From contig JAFGOB010000116.1 of assembly GCA_016926695.1 (NCBI GenBank), positions 1 to 14,856 on the forward strand: 14,856 nucleotides of DNA, in the 5' to 3' direction. Positions 7,605 through 14,666 of this stretch are shown here, piece by piece. The DNA comes from Dehalococcoidales bacterium. GTDB taxonomy: Bacteria > Chloroflexota > Dehalococcoidia > Dehalococcoidales > UBA3254. The translations under genes and the position numbers were made by a program. The notes below the pieces were generated by a model, which saw nothing but the letters and a program-made list of their open reading frames with translations, was not told the origin of the DNA and searched no databases. Numbering within the stretch: position 1 is the stretch's first letter; each line of letters starts with the position of its first letter.

Positions 7605-8324
7605 ATGTCAGATTTTGAAACAATAATATTCGATAAAAGCAATAGTATCGCCCGGATAACATTGAACCGTCCCAGTGCGCTGAATGCCTACAGCATAAAA
7701 ATGCGGGACGAGCTTTTCGAGGTACTCGGCGCTGTCAATGAAGACCCTGAAGTGCATGTTGTCCTGATTAAAGGGGCCGGAGAAAAAGCCTTCTGTGCCG
7801 GCGCCGATCTGACTGAGTTTCTGACCGCTCCTCCCCCTGTTTTCGCACGCCGTGCCCGTTTTGACAGGGACATCTGGGTACGCTTTATCAATATTCAAAA
7901 ACCATTCATAGCCGCTCTGCACGGCTATGTTCTTGGATCAGGCATCGAGATGTCGCTCTGCTGTGATATACGCCTGTGCGCCGAAGACGCCCGTTTTGGT
8001 CTACCCGAAGTCACCCTCGGTATAATACCGGCTGCGGGGGGAAGCCAGACCCTTCCCCGCATGATCGGTTCATCAGCAGCCCTTGACATACTTCTTACAG
8101 GTCGCTGGCTCAATGCGGAAGAAGCCCTGAAACTGAAACTGGTCAACCGGGTCATTCCTCGTCCCGCGCTGCTTCAACAAGCCGAAGAACTGGCTGAAAA
8201 ACTCTCCAGGTTGAATCCGGATGCGGCATCCTGCGCCAAGCAGGCTATTACACGGGGACTGGAGATGAGCCTTGAAGACGGACTTAAACTTGAAAAAAGA
8301 CTGGGCGACAGGCTTGTCGTTTGA
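7605..8324 (+). CDS. Enoyl-CoA hydratase family protein (crotonase 2), short C-terminus
   Basis: 239 residues. NRPSALNAYS, the oxyanion loop FCAGADLTEF, GSGIEMSLCCDIR with E115, and FGLPEVTLGIIPAAGG with E135 are all present, so both catalytic Glu residues of a true enoyl-CoA hydratase are in place. The protein stops after EKRLGDRLVV, about 20-25 residues short of the usual tail containing T-x-D-x-x-EG-x-x-AFLEKR. I looked at the frames after 8324 and did not see the tail continue, so a simple frameshift is unlikely. That tail helps trimer packing and the CoA site, so activity may be altered or lost. The ribosome-binding site is weak, suggesting translation coupled to crotonase 1. Confidence 0.9.
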   Translation: MSDFETIIFDKSNSIARITLNRPSALNAYSIKMRDELFEVLGAVNEDPEVHVVLIKGAGEKAFCAGADLTEFLTAPPPVFARRARFDRDIWVRFINIQKPFIAALHGYVLGSGIEMSLCCDIRLCAEDARFGLPEVTLGIIPAAGGSQTLPRMIGSSAALDILLTGRWLNAEEALKLKLVNRVIPRPALLQQAEELAEKLSRLNPDAASCAKQAITRGLEMSLEDGLKLEKRLGDRLVV

Positions 8325-8378
8325 TTTATATAAAGTTCCTTCCGGTATATTGCAGGGATAGTCGTAATAGTTATATAT

Positions 8379-8407
8379 TTGATTTTACGGCCTTTTTAAG
8401 CTAAAGT
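8379..8407 (+). promoter_or_regulatory. Candidate promoter for the CoA-transferase operon
   Basis: TTGATT (8379-8384) and TAAAGT (8402-8407) lie 17 nt apart in an AT-rich 173-nt gap, about 90 nt before the GTG start of subunit A. A by-eye sigma-70 match with an imperfect -10 box. Confidence 0.3.
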
Positions 8408-8497
8408 ATTTATTTAGTACGTGTATCGTATCATGGTGTTATTTTCTTTTTCCTGTTAACCATACTACTTTGAGAATAATGTTTCAGGAGGAATATT

Positions 8498-9202
8498 GTG
8501 GATAAGGTTTTTCCTAGCGTCGAAGAAGCGATCGCCGATATTCCGGATGGTGCGACTATCGGTTTTACCGGCTTCTTTACCTGCGGCAACCCTGTGTATT
8601 TGACTAAAGCATTAGCTAAAAAAGGCAGCAAGAACCTGACGATCGTGGTGATGCAACTGGGAGTAGGAAACGAGGAAATCAATGAGCTTCTCCAGAACGG
8701 ACAGGTTAAAAAGGCCGTTTGTAATTACCCCTTCTTCCGCTCATTCAGCCGTAGATCCCTTTTCGAGGAATTACTAAGGGCCGGAAATGTAGAATGCGAG
8801 TTATATCCCATGGGCACCTTCGCCGAAAAATTAAGGGCAGCCGGGGCTGGAATACCGGCTTTCTTCACTCCTACCGGTGTGGGTACACTCATTGCTGAAG
8901 GAAAAGAGTCCCGCGTTTTCGACGGGAAAGAATGCCTGATGGAAAAAGCTTTGCCGCTGGATTACGGGTTCGTCCATGCCTGGAAAGCGGACCATATAGG
9001 CAACGTGGTCTTCCGCAAGACAGCCAGGAATTACAATCCGGATGTCGCCAGGGCCGCGAAAATCACCATTGTTGAAGCGGAGAACATCGTCGAGACCGGC
9101 GAGCTCGATCCCGATTGTATTCACCTCCCCAACGTTTATGTGAACAGGGTGGTAAAGGTCGATCGCCCCGAGATTGAAGTTACCATTGAGAAGAGTTCGT
9201 AA
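8498..9202 (+). CDS. CoA-transferase family I, subunit A (alpha)
   Basis: 234 residues starting at GTG 8498, with AGGAGG 5 nt upstream. The N-terminal GATIGFTGFFTCGNPVYL matches the glycine-rich start of family I alpha subunits (usually GG-F-x-x-CG-x-P). FTPTGVGT, PLDYGFVHAWKAD and GNVVFRKTARNYNP match the CoA-transferase fold throughout. Together with the next gene it should exchange CoA between an acyl-CoA such as succinyl- or acetyl-CoA and a free (keto)acid. Acetoacetate, 3-oxoadipate, butyrate or a ring-derived acid are all possible, and the sequence alone does not decide. The gap to subunit B is 29 nt. It probably activates or releases the acid processed by the crotonases and the SDR. 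Confidence 0.93.
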   Translation: MDKVFPSVEEAIADIPDGATIGFTGFFTCGNPVYLTKALAKKGSKNLTIVVMQLGVGNEEINELLQNGQVKKAVCNYPFFRSFSRRSLFEELLRAGNVECELYPMGTFAEKLRAAGAGIPAFFTPTGVGTLIAEGKESRVFDGKECLMEKALPLDYGFVHAWKADHIGNVVFRKTARNYNPDVARAAKITIVEAENIVETGELDPDCIHLPNVYVNRVVKVDRPEIEVTIEKSS

Positions 9203-9231
9203 CCTTATTCAATATATTTGGGAGGAATTTA

Positions 9232-9909
9232 ATGGCCAAGAAATTTCAAGGAATCGCACGCGAGTTAATCGCTCTAAGAATAGCCAACGATATACCAGAT
9301 GGCGCATACGCTAACCTGGGTATCGGTATACCCACCCTGGTATCCAACTGGATCGAGGGACGCGACATTATACTGGAGTCAGAGATCGGTATGCTGAATA
9401 CCGGTCCCCTGGCAGTTGATAATGAAATCGATCAGGACCTCATCAACGCCAGTTGCCAGCCTGTAACCGAGCTTACAGGCACCTGTTATTTTTGTAGTTC
9501 AGAGTCCTTCGCCATGATCCGTGGCGGATACATGGACTTTGCAGTCCTGGGTGCTCTTCAGGTTGCCGAAAACGGTGACTACGCCGGCTGGAATGTCCCC
9601 GCAGCCAACCGGGGCAAGCTGGGTAACATCGGAGGTTCTATGGACCTATCCGTAGGCGCAAAAAATCTCTTTATAGCCATGGAGCATGTAACCAATACCG
9701 GAGATCTCAAGGTCTTGAAAAAATGCTCTTATCCCATCACCGCCAAGGGTGTAGTCAAAAAGATCTTTACCGACCTGGCTGTAATGGAAGTTACCCCTGA
9801 GGGCCTTGTGTTGAAAGAGGTTGCTCCGGGTCTGACTGCCGAAGACGTACAGTCTGTAACCGAGCCGAAGCTTATCATTGACAAGAACCTCAAGGAAATC
9901 AGCCTGTAA
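9232..9909 (+). CDS. CoA-transferase family I, subunit B (beta)
   Basis: 225 residues, with GGGAGG 6 nt before the ATG. GAYANLGIGIPTLV is the conserved entry motif of beta subunits. SEIGMLNTGP corresponds to the SENG active-site motif, placing the catalytic glutamate, which forms the enzyme-CoA thioester, at E51. The motif normally reads SENG; here Asn is Ile. RGGYMDFAVLGALQV, NIGGSMDL and VMEVTPEGLVLKE are further family signatures. It forms the heteromeric enzyme with the preceding subunit, and an intrinsic terminator follows 28 nt after the stop, closing the operon. Confidence 0.95.
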   Translation: MAKKFQGIARELIALRIANDIPDGAYANLGIGIPTLVSNWIEGRDIILESEIGMLNTGPLAVDNEIDQDLINASCQPVTELTGTCYFCSSESFAMIRGGYMDFAVLGALQVAENGDYAGWNVPAANRGKLGNIGGSMDLSVGAKNLFIAMEHVTNTGDLKVLKKCSYPITAKGVVKKIFTDLAVMEVTPEGLVLKEVAPGLTAEDVQSVTEPKLIIDKNLKEISL

Positions 9910-9936
9910 TCTACCGGAATAATAAATAGCTTCTTT

Positions 9937-9970
9937 ACCGCCCTTCCATTTGAATAGAAGGGCGGTTTTT
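9937..9970 (+). terminator. Rho-independent terminator after the CoA-transferase operon
   Basis: ACCGCCCTTC (9937-9946) pairs perfectly with GAAGGGCGGT (9957-9966) over a 10-nt loop and runs into TTTTT. It marks the end of the + strand block. Confidence 0.92.
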
Positions 9971-10133
9971 CATAACTTGCTTTCTTCCATATCCTGGTGT
10001 TTTAGACACATTCTTATTCTAACCCATTTAATAACTTCAGGACTAGCCCACTTCTCCGGTAATTATGTTTCAGCATCAATTACCATGTTAACTCTTAAAG
10101 CCCAAGAAAATCTATATGACTCATATGTCGGTC
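9971..10133. other. Spacer between the metabolic block and the defence-like operon
   Basis: About 160 AT-rich bases where the two transcription units converge. No gene is evident; a + strand open frame across it overlaps the terminator and has no ribosome-binding site. It contains a 7-bp stem GGTAATT/AATTACC (10058-10064 with 10078-10084) and the palindrome ATATGACTCATAT (10114-10126). Neither is followed by a T-run on either strand, so I do not call a terminator for the - strand operon. Confidence 0.5.
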
Positions 10134-10904
10134 TTAAACATTTTTACCCTTAGGCAACCTAAAGAGTAAATCTTTTTCACCTGCCTTTATGGATGGCTTT
10201 TGCACTGCCAATTCTTTGATGAATTTTTCTGCAATCGATTTCATATCTGCAGAGGATCTCAAGCTATTTACGACTTTTCTCAATTCAAAGTCGCAGGTCA
10301 AGAATTCATCTGCCTCAGCAGCGATAGCAGCGCCATAGATAAGTGCATCTGGTAAATCTAACATGACATTCGCCATCACAATATTCGCTATTTCCATTAC
10401 CTGTCTGTAATAATCAGGGCTTCGGCGCTCGAACACTTGATATTCCACCCCATAATTTCTCAAATAATCTTTGAATTCTCCATACTCTTTGGTAACAGCC
10501 TGATAATCAGCCAAATCCAAACTATACACGCAAAGTAATGCATTTTTCTTAATTCGGAGTCTATAAGGTATCCCTGCGTGGAGAAGATTATTATCTGCCT
10601 GCCCTTCAATAAGAAAATGTAAAAGCTCTAGCTCAGTGTAATTAGACACAAATACTTCAGAGCCTAGGGTAATATTACTCTTGAGATAATCAAATACTTT
10701 TTTCCCTTTTTCAAGGCCATCCATTTTCAATTGAGTTTTTTTCCAGCCGTGTTTCTCAAAAGTTGCAGGGTACAAGGTCAGTTCAATATTCGGATCTTCC
10801 TTTAATTCGATAAACACTCTAACAAAGTAACATAAGTGGATAATATAAGTGGAGTCAATGAATATTGTTTTTGACTCAGAAGCAATACCTGCATTACTTG
10901 CCAC
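10134..10904 (-). CDS. PIN-domain nuclease, last gene of the defence-like operon
   Basis: 256 residues from GTG at 10904. The frame is open further up to an ATG at 10949, but GAGGAGG lies 6 nt before the GTG and the conserved domain starts soon after, so the GTG is preferred. PIN signatures: D17 in FIDSTYIIHL, the acidic helix NYTELELLHF (E91/E93), and the C-terminal DLPDALIYGAAIAAEADEFLTCDFEL with D186 and D205. Together they form the usual Mg-binding acidic cluster. PIN domains cut RNA, as in VapC toxins and some defence effectors. At about twice the length of VapC it carries extra sequence between about residues 35-85 and 110-170. It overlaps the ATPase gene by 11 bp, implying coupled translation and probably a shared complex. 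No antitoxin-like partner gene is adjacent. Target unknown. Confidence 0.85.
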   Translation of the reverse strand: MASNAGIASESKTIFIDSTYIIHLCYFVRVFIELKEDPNIELTLYPATFEKHGWKKTQLKMDGLEKGKKVFDYLKSNITLGSEVFVSNYTELELLHFLIEGQADNNLLHAGIPYRLRIKKNALLCVYSLDLADYQAVTKEYGEFKDYLRNYGVEYQVFERRSPDYYRQVMEIANIVMANVMLDLPDALIYGAAIAAEADEFLTCDFELRKVVNSLRSSADMKSIAEKFIKELAVQKPSIKAGEKDLLFRLPKGKNV

Positions 10905-12054
10905 TGACAGCCTCCTCAGGGAAAAGTTCATCAAGTACTTTTTGGGCAACTTCGCTTGTTATTTGGGATCCTTCTCCCCTCGAAATAGCCTCAGAAAGAA
11001 GGAAAAAACCGAATTTGACAAGTAATCGTGGAATTAAGGAGCTTTTTTTCCTAAAAAGCGATACAATGTCATCCGGAAAGGGGGATAATTTGCCTTTATC
11101 CTCGTCATTCAATTTTGCTCTATCGAGCCACCACATTAACAACGATTTAGCTTCAAAATCCGAAAGGGGATTTAGCTTGACCTCCTCCGGAACTCTTTCC
11201 CATAATGCTGGGCTAAGCTGCCTGGTTGTATCGAGCCCTTCATCTGTCATACTTGCAACTATCCAGAGGTTCTCTTTCTCTGAAAGATCTATCAGTCTCT
11301 GAAGAGTGTCTAAATATTCGTGTCCCTCTCTTTTAGAAATACGGCGGCCTGCTGATACTTCTTCGAACTCGTCAATCAAAAAAGCAACTCCTTGGACGTT
11401 GTTTATTCTGATAAGAGCCCGTATTAAAGCACGGAAATATTCGGGTTCCTGCTTTTCAGCAACTAAGGAATCTTTTTTACCCTCCACAAAATCTCGGTAA
11501 TCAAAGTATGGTTTAGAAGTGGTCTGCACAACAACAAGTGCTAATCTATACGCCACCTCCTCATCTTCTGTGAGTTTCAATTCATTGCGGATTATTCCCT
11601 GTAAATTGTTTAAAGCTTTTTCCTTTTCCATTTTAGGAGCGATGCTCTGAAGCCACTCACCAAATGTTAGATCAATTAACCTACGTTGACTTATTTTAGA
11701 TAACTCCCATAGTCCTTTGGAGAATTCATATCTGCCAACTTTTCTCATTAACATATTGGCAAGGCTGTAGAAGTCTGCACCAGGATTGTCAAAAAAGTAT
11801 GGAATTACATTGTACCTAACGAAATAATTCTCCAGATACCTCAGCACGTATGTCTTCCCGCTCCCGTAACGCCCTATCAGAGCCAAGGCTTTTGGACCCG
11901 TACTATCATGCAACTTCCCGAAGATATTTTCTAAATCCTTTTTCCATGACTCAGGAATCCATAGTCCTTCCCTTATATCAATACCTGCAGTTGCAGGAGG
12001 GAAGGGGTTGTATTTCAAACCAAATATTGACCATTCATTTTGTTTTAATTGCAT
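10894..12054 (-). CDS. AAA+/ORC-Cdc6-like P-loop ATPase
   Basis: 386 residues, with AAGGAG 5-6 nt before the ATG. The N-terminal FGLKYNPFPP resembles the entry to ExeA/ORC-type ATPases. Walker A is GRYGSGKT (61-68) and Walker B is VAFLIDEFEEV (D228, E229). A sensor-1-like strand LWIVASMTDEG (about 263-273) and a probable arginine finger in LWERVPEE (R287) follow. The C-terminal ~90 residues look like a helical lid plus winged helix. This is an active-looking STAND/ORC ATPase, probably a DNA-sensing or assembly motor. It overlaps the upstream gene by 20 bp and the PIN gene by 11 bp. ATPases of this general kind occur in BREX (BrxD-like) and other defence operons, but I cannot place it in a named subfamily. 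Confidence 0.88.
   Translation of the reverse strand: MQLKQNEWSIFGLKYNPFPPATAGIDIREGLWIPESWKKDLENIFGKLHDSTGPKALALIGRYGSGKTYVLRYLENYFVRYNVIPYFFDNPGADFYSLANMLMRKVGRYEFSKGLWELSKISQRRLIDLTFGEWLQSIAPKMEKEKALNNLQGIIRNELKLTEDEEVAYRLALVVVQTTSKPYFDYRDFVEGKKDSLVAEKQEPEYFRALIRALIRINNVQGVAFLIDEFEEVSAGRRISKREGHEYLDTLQRLIDLSEKENLWIVASMTDEGLDTTRQLSPALWERVPEEVKLNPLSDFEAKSLLMWWLDRAKLNDEDKGKLSPFPDDIVSLFRKKSSLIPRLLVKFGFFLLSEAISRGEGSQITSEVAQKVLDELFPEEAVSGK
10911..10917 (-). promoter_or_regulatory. Ribosome-binding site that sets the PIN gene start
   Basis: On the - strand GAGGAGG ends 6 nt before GTG 10904-10902, within the last codons of the ATPase gene. It is among the best Shine-Dalgarno sequences in the right-hand block and supports the GTG over the upstream ATG. 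Confidence 0.75.
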
Positions 12055-13033
12055 ATTTCTCCTTTAGCTCCTCAACTATTTCCCTACTCAACCTGATATG
12101 AGAAACATAACGTCCTTGAGTGTCTTTTATATATCCCTTTAGAAAGGCTGGGTCTCTTAGTACAAAAGAAGCTTTCATTGTTATGAAGCCAGTGGAAGTT
12201 GGAATAAAATCAACATATTGAGGAAATGTCCGTTGCAACTCCCTAAGCGCATTATGGAACTCCTTGGTGGATATACGCAAGCGGGTTGATAAAGATTTGG
12301 TGAGATCTGGGATACTCAAAGTCTCCCAAAGATGAACGAATTTCAATTCATCAAGCAATTTAATTAGTATTTGTGATACTCCAACGCTACCTTTACGTAA
12401 TATTGGAAATATCCTCCTTCCCTCGGTATAGGTAAATATTTCATCTGTAATTCCTAAATCGAGTGACCACAAGCGGACTCCCCAAAAAATTGCTTGCAGC
12501 TCGTCATTTGTATTTAAAACTAAGCTTTTTGTCGTTAATGGATTTATTAGTTGCATCGTTCCGTGGTCAGGTGCTTGTGTAACGATAAAAGAAGCATTAT
12601 TTCTGAAGTCTGCAGCATCTGAGAAAGCTTTCGATTCCAGCGAAAAAAGATTGAAAAAATAAGTCTGGCAATCAGGATTACGGATGATTATTTCAGCGAG
12701 CATTTCTTTCTCTTCATTTATAATCTCTTTGTGGCTCCCTAGCCTATTAAGTAACGTTATGAGCCTATCTGAATCATCGATGAAGTAATGTCGGTTTTTT
12801 ATATTGACCATATTCAGATGTTCCATGATCTTTCTATAATGGTAAATAGTCGTAAGAGAAAACGCTTTTCCATTATCTCCCCGAAAGAATCCCATTTCTA
12901 TTCCCAACGTACCTAAATCTTTAGCACGTAACTGACCATCATGTTCTTTTATTGAACGAAGAGCATTTAATAACTTCGTGAAATCAATATAACGCATCCA
13001 GAGACTTTTCCGGCCACTAACTATTTCTGCCAT
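12035..13033 (-). CDS. Unknown protein with winged-helix-like regions
   Basis: 332 residues; I do not recognise the family. The ATG lies inside the last codons of the methyltransferase gene (13-bp overlap) with only a weak GAGAG upstream. An in-frame ATG at 12997 is the alternative start. Residues about 15-95 (IDFTKLLNAL...LTTIYHYRKIMEHLNMVN) have the helix spacing of a wHTH, with SLTTIYHYRKIMEHL as the likely recognition helix. Residues about 240-310 (ISTKEFHNALRELQ...FIPTSTGFITMK) look like a second winged helix. No catalytic motif, Cys cluster, signal peptide or membrane segment is seen. Its fixed position between methyltransferase and ATPase suggests a DNA-binding specificity or adaptor subunit; this is inference. 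Confidence 0.75.
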   Translation of the reverse strand: MAEIVSGRKSLWMRYIDFTKLLNALRSIKEHDGQLRAKDLGTLGIEMGFFRGDNGKAFSLTTIYHYRKIMEHLNMVNIKNRHYFIDDSDRLITLLNRLGSHKEIINEEKEMLAEIIIRNPDCQTYFFNLFSLESKAFSDAADFRNNASFIVTQAPDHGTMQLINPLTTKSLVLNTNDELQAIFWGVRLWSLDLGITDEIFTYTEGRRIFPILRKGSVGVSQILIKLLDELKFVHLWETLSIPDLTKSLSTRLRISTKEFHNALRELQRTFPQYVDFIPTSTGFITMKASFVLRDPAFLKGYIKDTQGRYVSHIRLSREIVEELKEKYAIKTK

Positions 13034-14274
13034 AATATCAAACTCTCACGAGACAACTCTTTTCCGTATTTCCCCATTTGCTGCGCACTATTACCTCTCA
13101 GTCTGGCCACCACGGTTTTGTTCCAAGTAAGTCCTGCTTGCTCTCCTATTTCTGCAGTAATTTCATCAACCGGTATCATCATTCCGCTGAAACGAACGTT
13201 ACCTAAAACAAACGCAACTCCAGCCCCCTTTTTAGTTAACCGAGATATCTCTCGAAGCATTAGAAAAATGTCTTCAAAGTAACCGGCTATCATTTCTGGC
13301 ACTCTAGGGTTGTTTACAAGCATACTCTTAATTTCGTCCATGATTTTTACTAACTTATCAGGCTGTTCGTACTTCTGTTTATCGATATTTTGTTGTTTTG
13401 CCTCAACATGAGACCTCAAACTCTTGTATCTCAAATCCTTCAATTCATGCTCATTCAAAAGGAAGGGTATCACCAACTCGAGTAAAAATATTCTTGTGTA
13501 GTCATGTCGATTAAGATAAGGTGGGGAAGTAACAACGGCGTCATATTGGTTTTCTCCTGGCAGATTGCGTGCATCAGCTTCTTTTGCTTTCCAAGTACCA
13601 AAATGGGGAGAGACTATCGATGGTGATTTCAAATCATTAATCATCTTGTTTATCCGGGCTTGAAAGAGAATATCGACATCATTTTGAGAAGATGTATTAT
13701 TAGTTCTCCATCTCAACCATCCGCCTCCTTTAGCGGTCTTACTTAAATTTTCCAGGATAGCAATTAAACCGAGAAGGAAAAACTCACGATGCTCGGGGTT
13801 ATCGACCCGAAGTATTGAGTCTCTAGTTTGAAGTATGCGTTCGAGAACCCGATTATCAAAAGCCCCCGAGAAAAAAGCCATCTCTGGCCATTTTTCTACG
13901 CGTTGATTCCGCAAACCATTGGAAAGAAGAGCTTTCCAATTCTTTTCCAGAGACTCAACATCGTAATCTCGCGTTTTAACATTTGTTATAAGAACTGAAA
14001 GGGGCAAGAGGTCATAACCTATGGCTGAAATTTTTCTTTCCCTACAAGATAATACCGTTGAACCTGCCCCTACACAAGGATCCAATACGATGGAACCAGG
14101 GCCTACCTTGAATTCATCTAAAACAAAGTGAACCAATTCCCGGGCATAGCTATGTGGATAAACGTACCAATCATGTATGGGAGTTTTTTTATTTAGACGT
14201 GCGGTTACTAACCAACGCAATGCTAGGTTTATCTCTGACGGCTCATAATCTTTATGTTTAGTAATTACATTCAT
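13021..14274 (-). CDS. DNA methyltransferase, SPPY type (amino-methylating)
   Basis: 417 residues. The SAM-binding motif I is LDPCVGAGST (about 64-73), followed by the acidic strand end GYDLLP (D88). A motif III-like KEADARNLP (about 231-239) precedes the catalytic motif IV VTSPPYLNRHDY (TSPPY 249-253). SPPY is most usual in N4-cytosine enzymes but also occurs in N6-adenine enzymes. The order motif I then IV, with about 180 residues between them, is the alpha- or gamma-like arrangement. The C-terminal AGVAFVLGNVRFSG resembles later strands of the fold. No Shine-Dalgarno is obvious before the ATG. It is the first full-length gene of the operon. With no intact endonuclease nearby, it may mark self DNA for the ATPase/PIN module; the target site is unknown. 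Confidence 0.9.
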   Translation of the reverse strand: MNVITKHKDYEPSEINLALRWLVTARLNKKTPIHDWYVYPHSYARELVHFVLDEFKVGPGSIVLDPCVGAGSTVLSCRERKISAIGYDLLPLSVLITNVKTRDYDVESLEKNWKALLSNGLRNQRVEKWPEMAFFSGAFDNRVLERILQTRDSILRVDNPEHREFFLLGLIAILENLSKTAKGGGWLRWRTNNTSSQNDVDILFQARINKMINDLKSPSIVSPHFGTWKAKEADARNLPGENQYDAVVTSPPYLNRHDYTRIFLLELVIPFLLNEHELKDLRYKSLRSHVEAKQQNIDKQKYEQPDKLVKIMDEIKSMLVNNPRVPEMIAGYFEDIFLMLREISRLTKKGAGVAFVLGNVRFSGMMIPVDEITAEIGEQAGLTWNKTVVARLRGNSAQQMGKYGKELSRESLILWQK

Positions 14275-14413
14275 ACTTCATACTAGCATAATTGATGATA
14301 TCATACTTTTTCTATTTTGTCTCGGGGATACTGCCAATAACCCATTTTGTTATTCTGGAGTTGTGGTATCCTCTGAGAGTTATTTTTGTTAAAGATAAAT
14401 CCAATAAACTATA
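14275..14413 (-). other. Leader between the fossil restriction gene and the methyltransferase
   Basis: 139 non-coding bases. They hold a 10-bp perfect palindrome ATGATATCAT (14295-14304), about 21-30 nt before the methyltransferase ATG. CATACT recurs on the + strand at 14272, 14279 and 14302. There is also a nested inverted repeat at 14326-14371. The palindrome position fits an operator or internal promoter; no good -35/-10 pair was found. Confidence 0.4.
14326..14371. repeat. Nested inverted repeat upstream of the methyltransferase
   Basis: GGATAC (14326-14331) pairs with GTATCC (14366-14371), and inside it AATAAC (14336-14341) pairs with GTTATT (14349-14354). The two stems are separated by unequal internal loops. 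It may be an RNA hairpin in the leader or a recombination scar. No T-run follows on the - strand. Confidence 0.4.
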
Positions 14414-14572
14414 CTACCTCACCTCGTACACATTCATCACCTCGTCCCCGTAATGGTTGATACTTTTCATAGCAATTTCGTCGGTAATTCCTTCGTCAGA
14501 AAATTTAAAATGCCGGGTGGGTTCTCTGTATGGTGAATTTATAACAGAATTTTCTATAATAACTTGCGGCAT
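14414..14572 (-). pseudogene. 52-codon mini-gene: collapsed type III-like restriction subunit
   Basis: An ATG at 14572 with AAGGAA 8-9 nt upstream opens 52 codons ending at TAG 14414. The first part (MPQVIIENSVINSPYREP, then TRHFKFSDEGITDE) closely resembles the N-terminus of large type III-type/BPTD_3080-like restriction-helicase proteins as I remember them (ENPxxNSPFEEPxRHFxFDDEGIT). The remainder (IAMKSINHYGDEVMNVYEV) resembles the C-terminal end of restriction/modification proteins. The second match is less certain. All helicase and nuclease motifs are absent. The simplest reading is an in-frame internal deletion that kept the start, ribosome-binding site and stop. A functional micro-protein is possible. 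An overlapping ATG at 14579 gives another, shorter-spaced start in a different frame. Confidence 0.6.
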
Positions 14573-14620
14573 TATTCATTTTCCTTGATCATATTTAAGA
14601 CTGTAAGATTAAATATATAC

Positions 14621-14648
14621 ATAATAATATACCAATATCTACAATCAA
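14621..14648 (-). promoter_or_regulatory. Candidate promoter P2 of the defence-like operon
   Basis: On the - strand TTGATT (14643-14648) and TATTAT (14621-14626) are 16 nt apart, about 50 nt before the mini-gene ATG. The area is very AT-rich, so chance matches are likely. Confidence 0.35.
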
Positions 14649-14666
14649 TGTCCTTTATTTACGCCA

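Noticed and set aside
10114..10126. ATATGACTCATAT palindrome as a terminator for the - strand operon
   Set aside because: The stem is short, made mostly of A-T pairs, has a single-base centre that cannot form a loop, and no T-run follows.
9950..10153. 67-codon + strand frame after the CoA-transferase terminator
   Set aside because: Its start lies inside the terminator loop, there is no ribosome-binding site, and the product has no recognisable features.
10134..10904. PIN/ATPase pair read as a VapBC-type toxin-antitoxin module
   Set aside because: The PIN protein is twice VapC size, the upstream gene is a 386-residue AAA+ ATPase rather than a small antitoxin, and both belong to a longer coupled operon.
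10865..11302. 145-codon + strand frame over the ATPase C-terminus and PIN start
   Set aside because: It is a Ser/Leu-rich shadow of conserved - strand genes with no domain and no ribosome-binding site.
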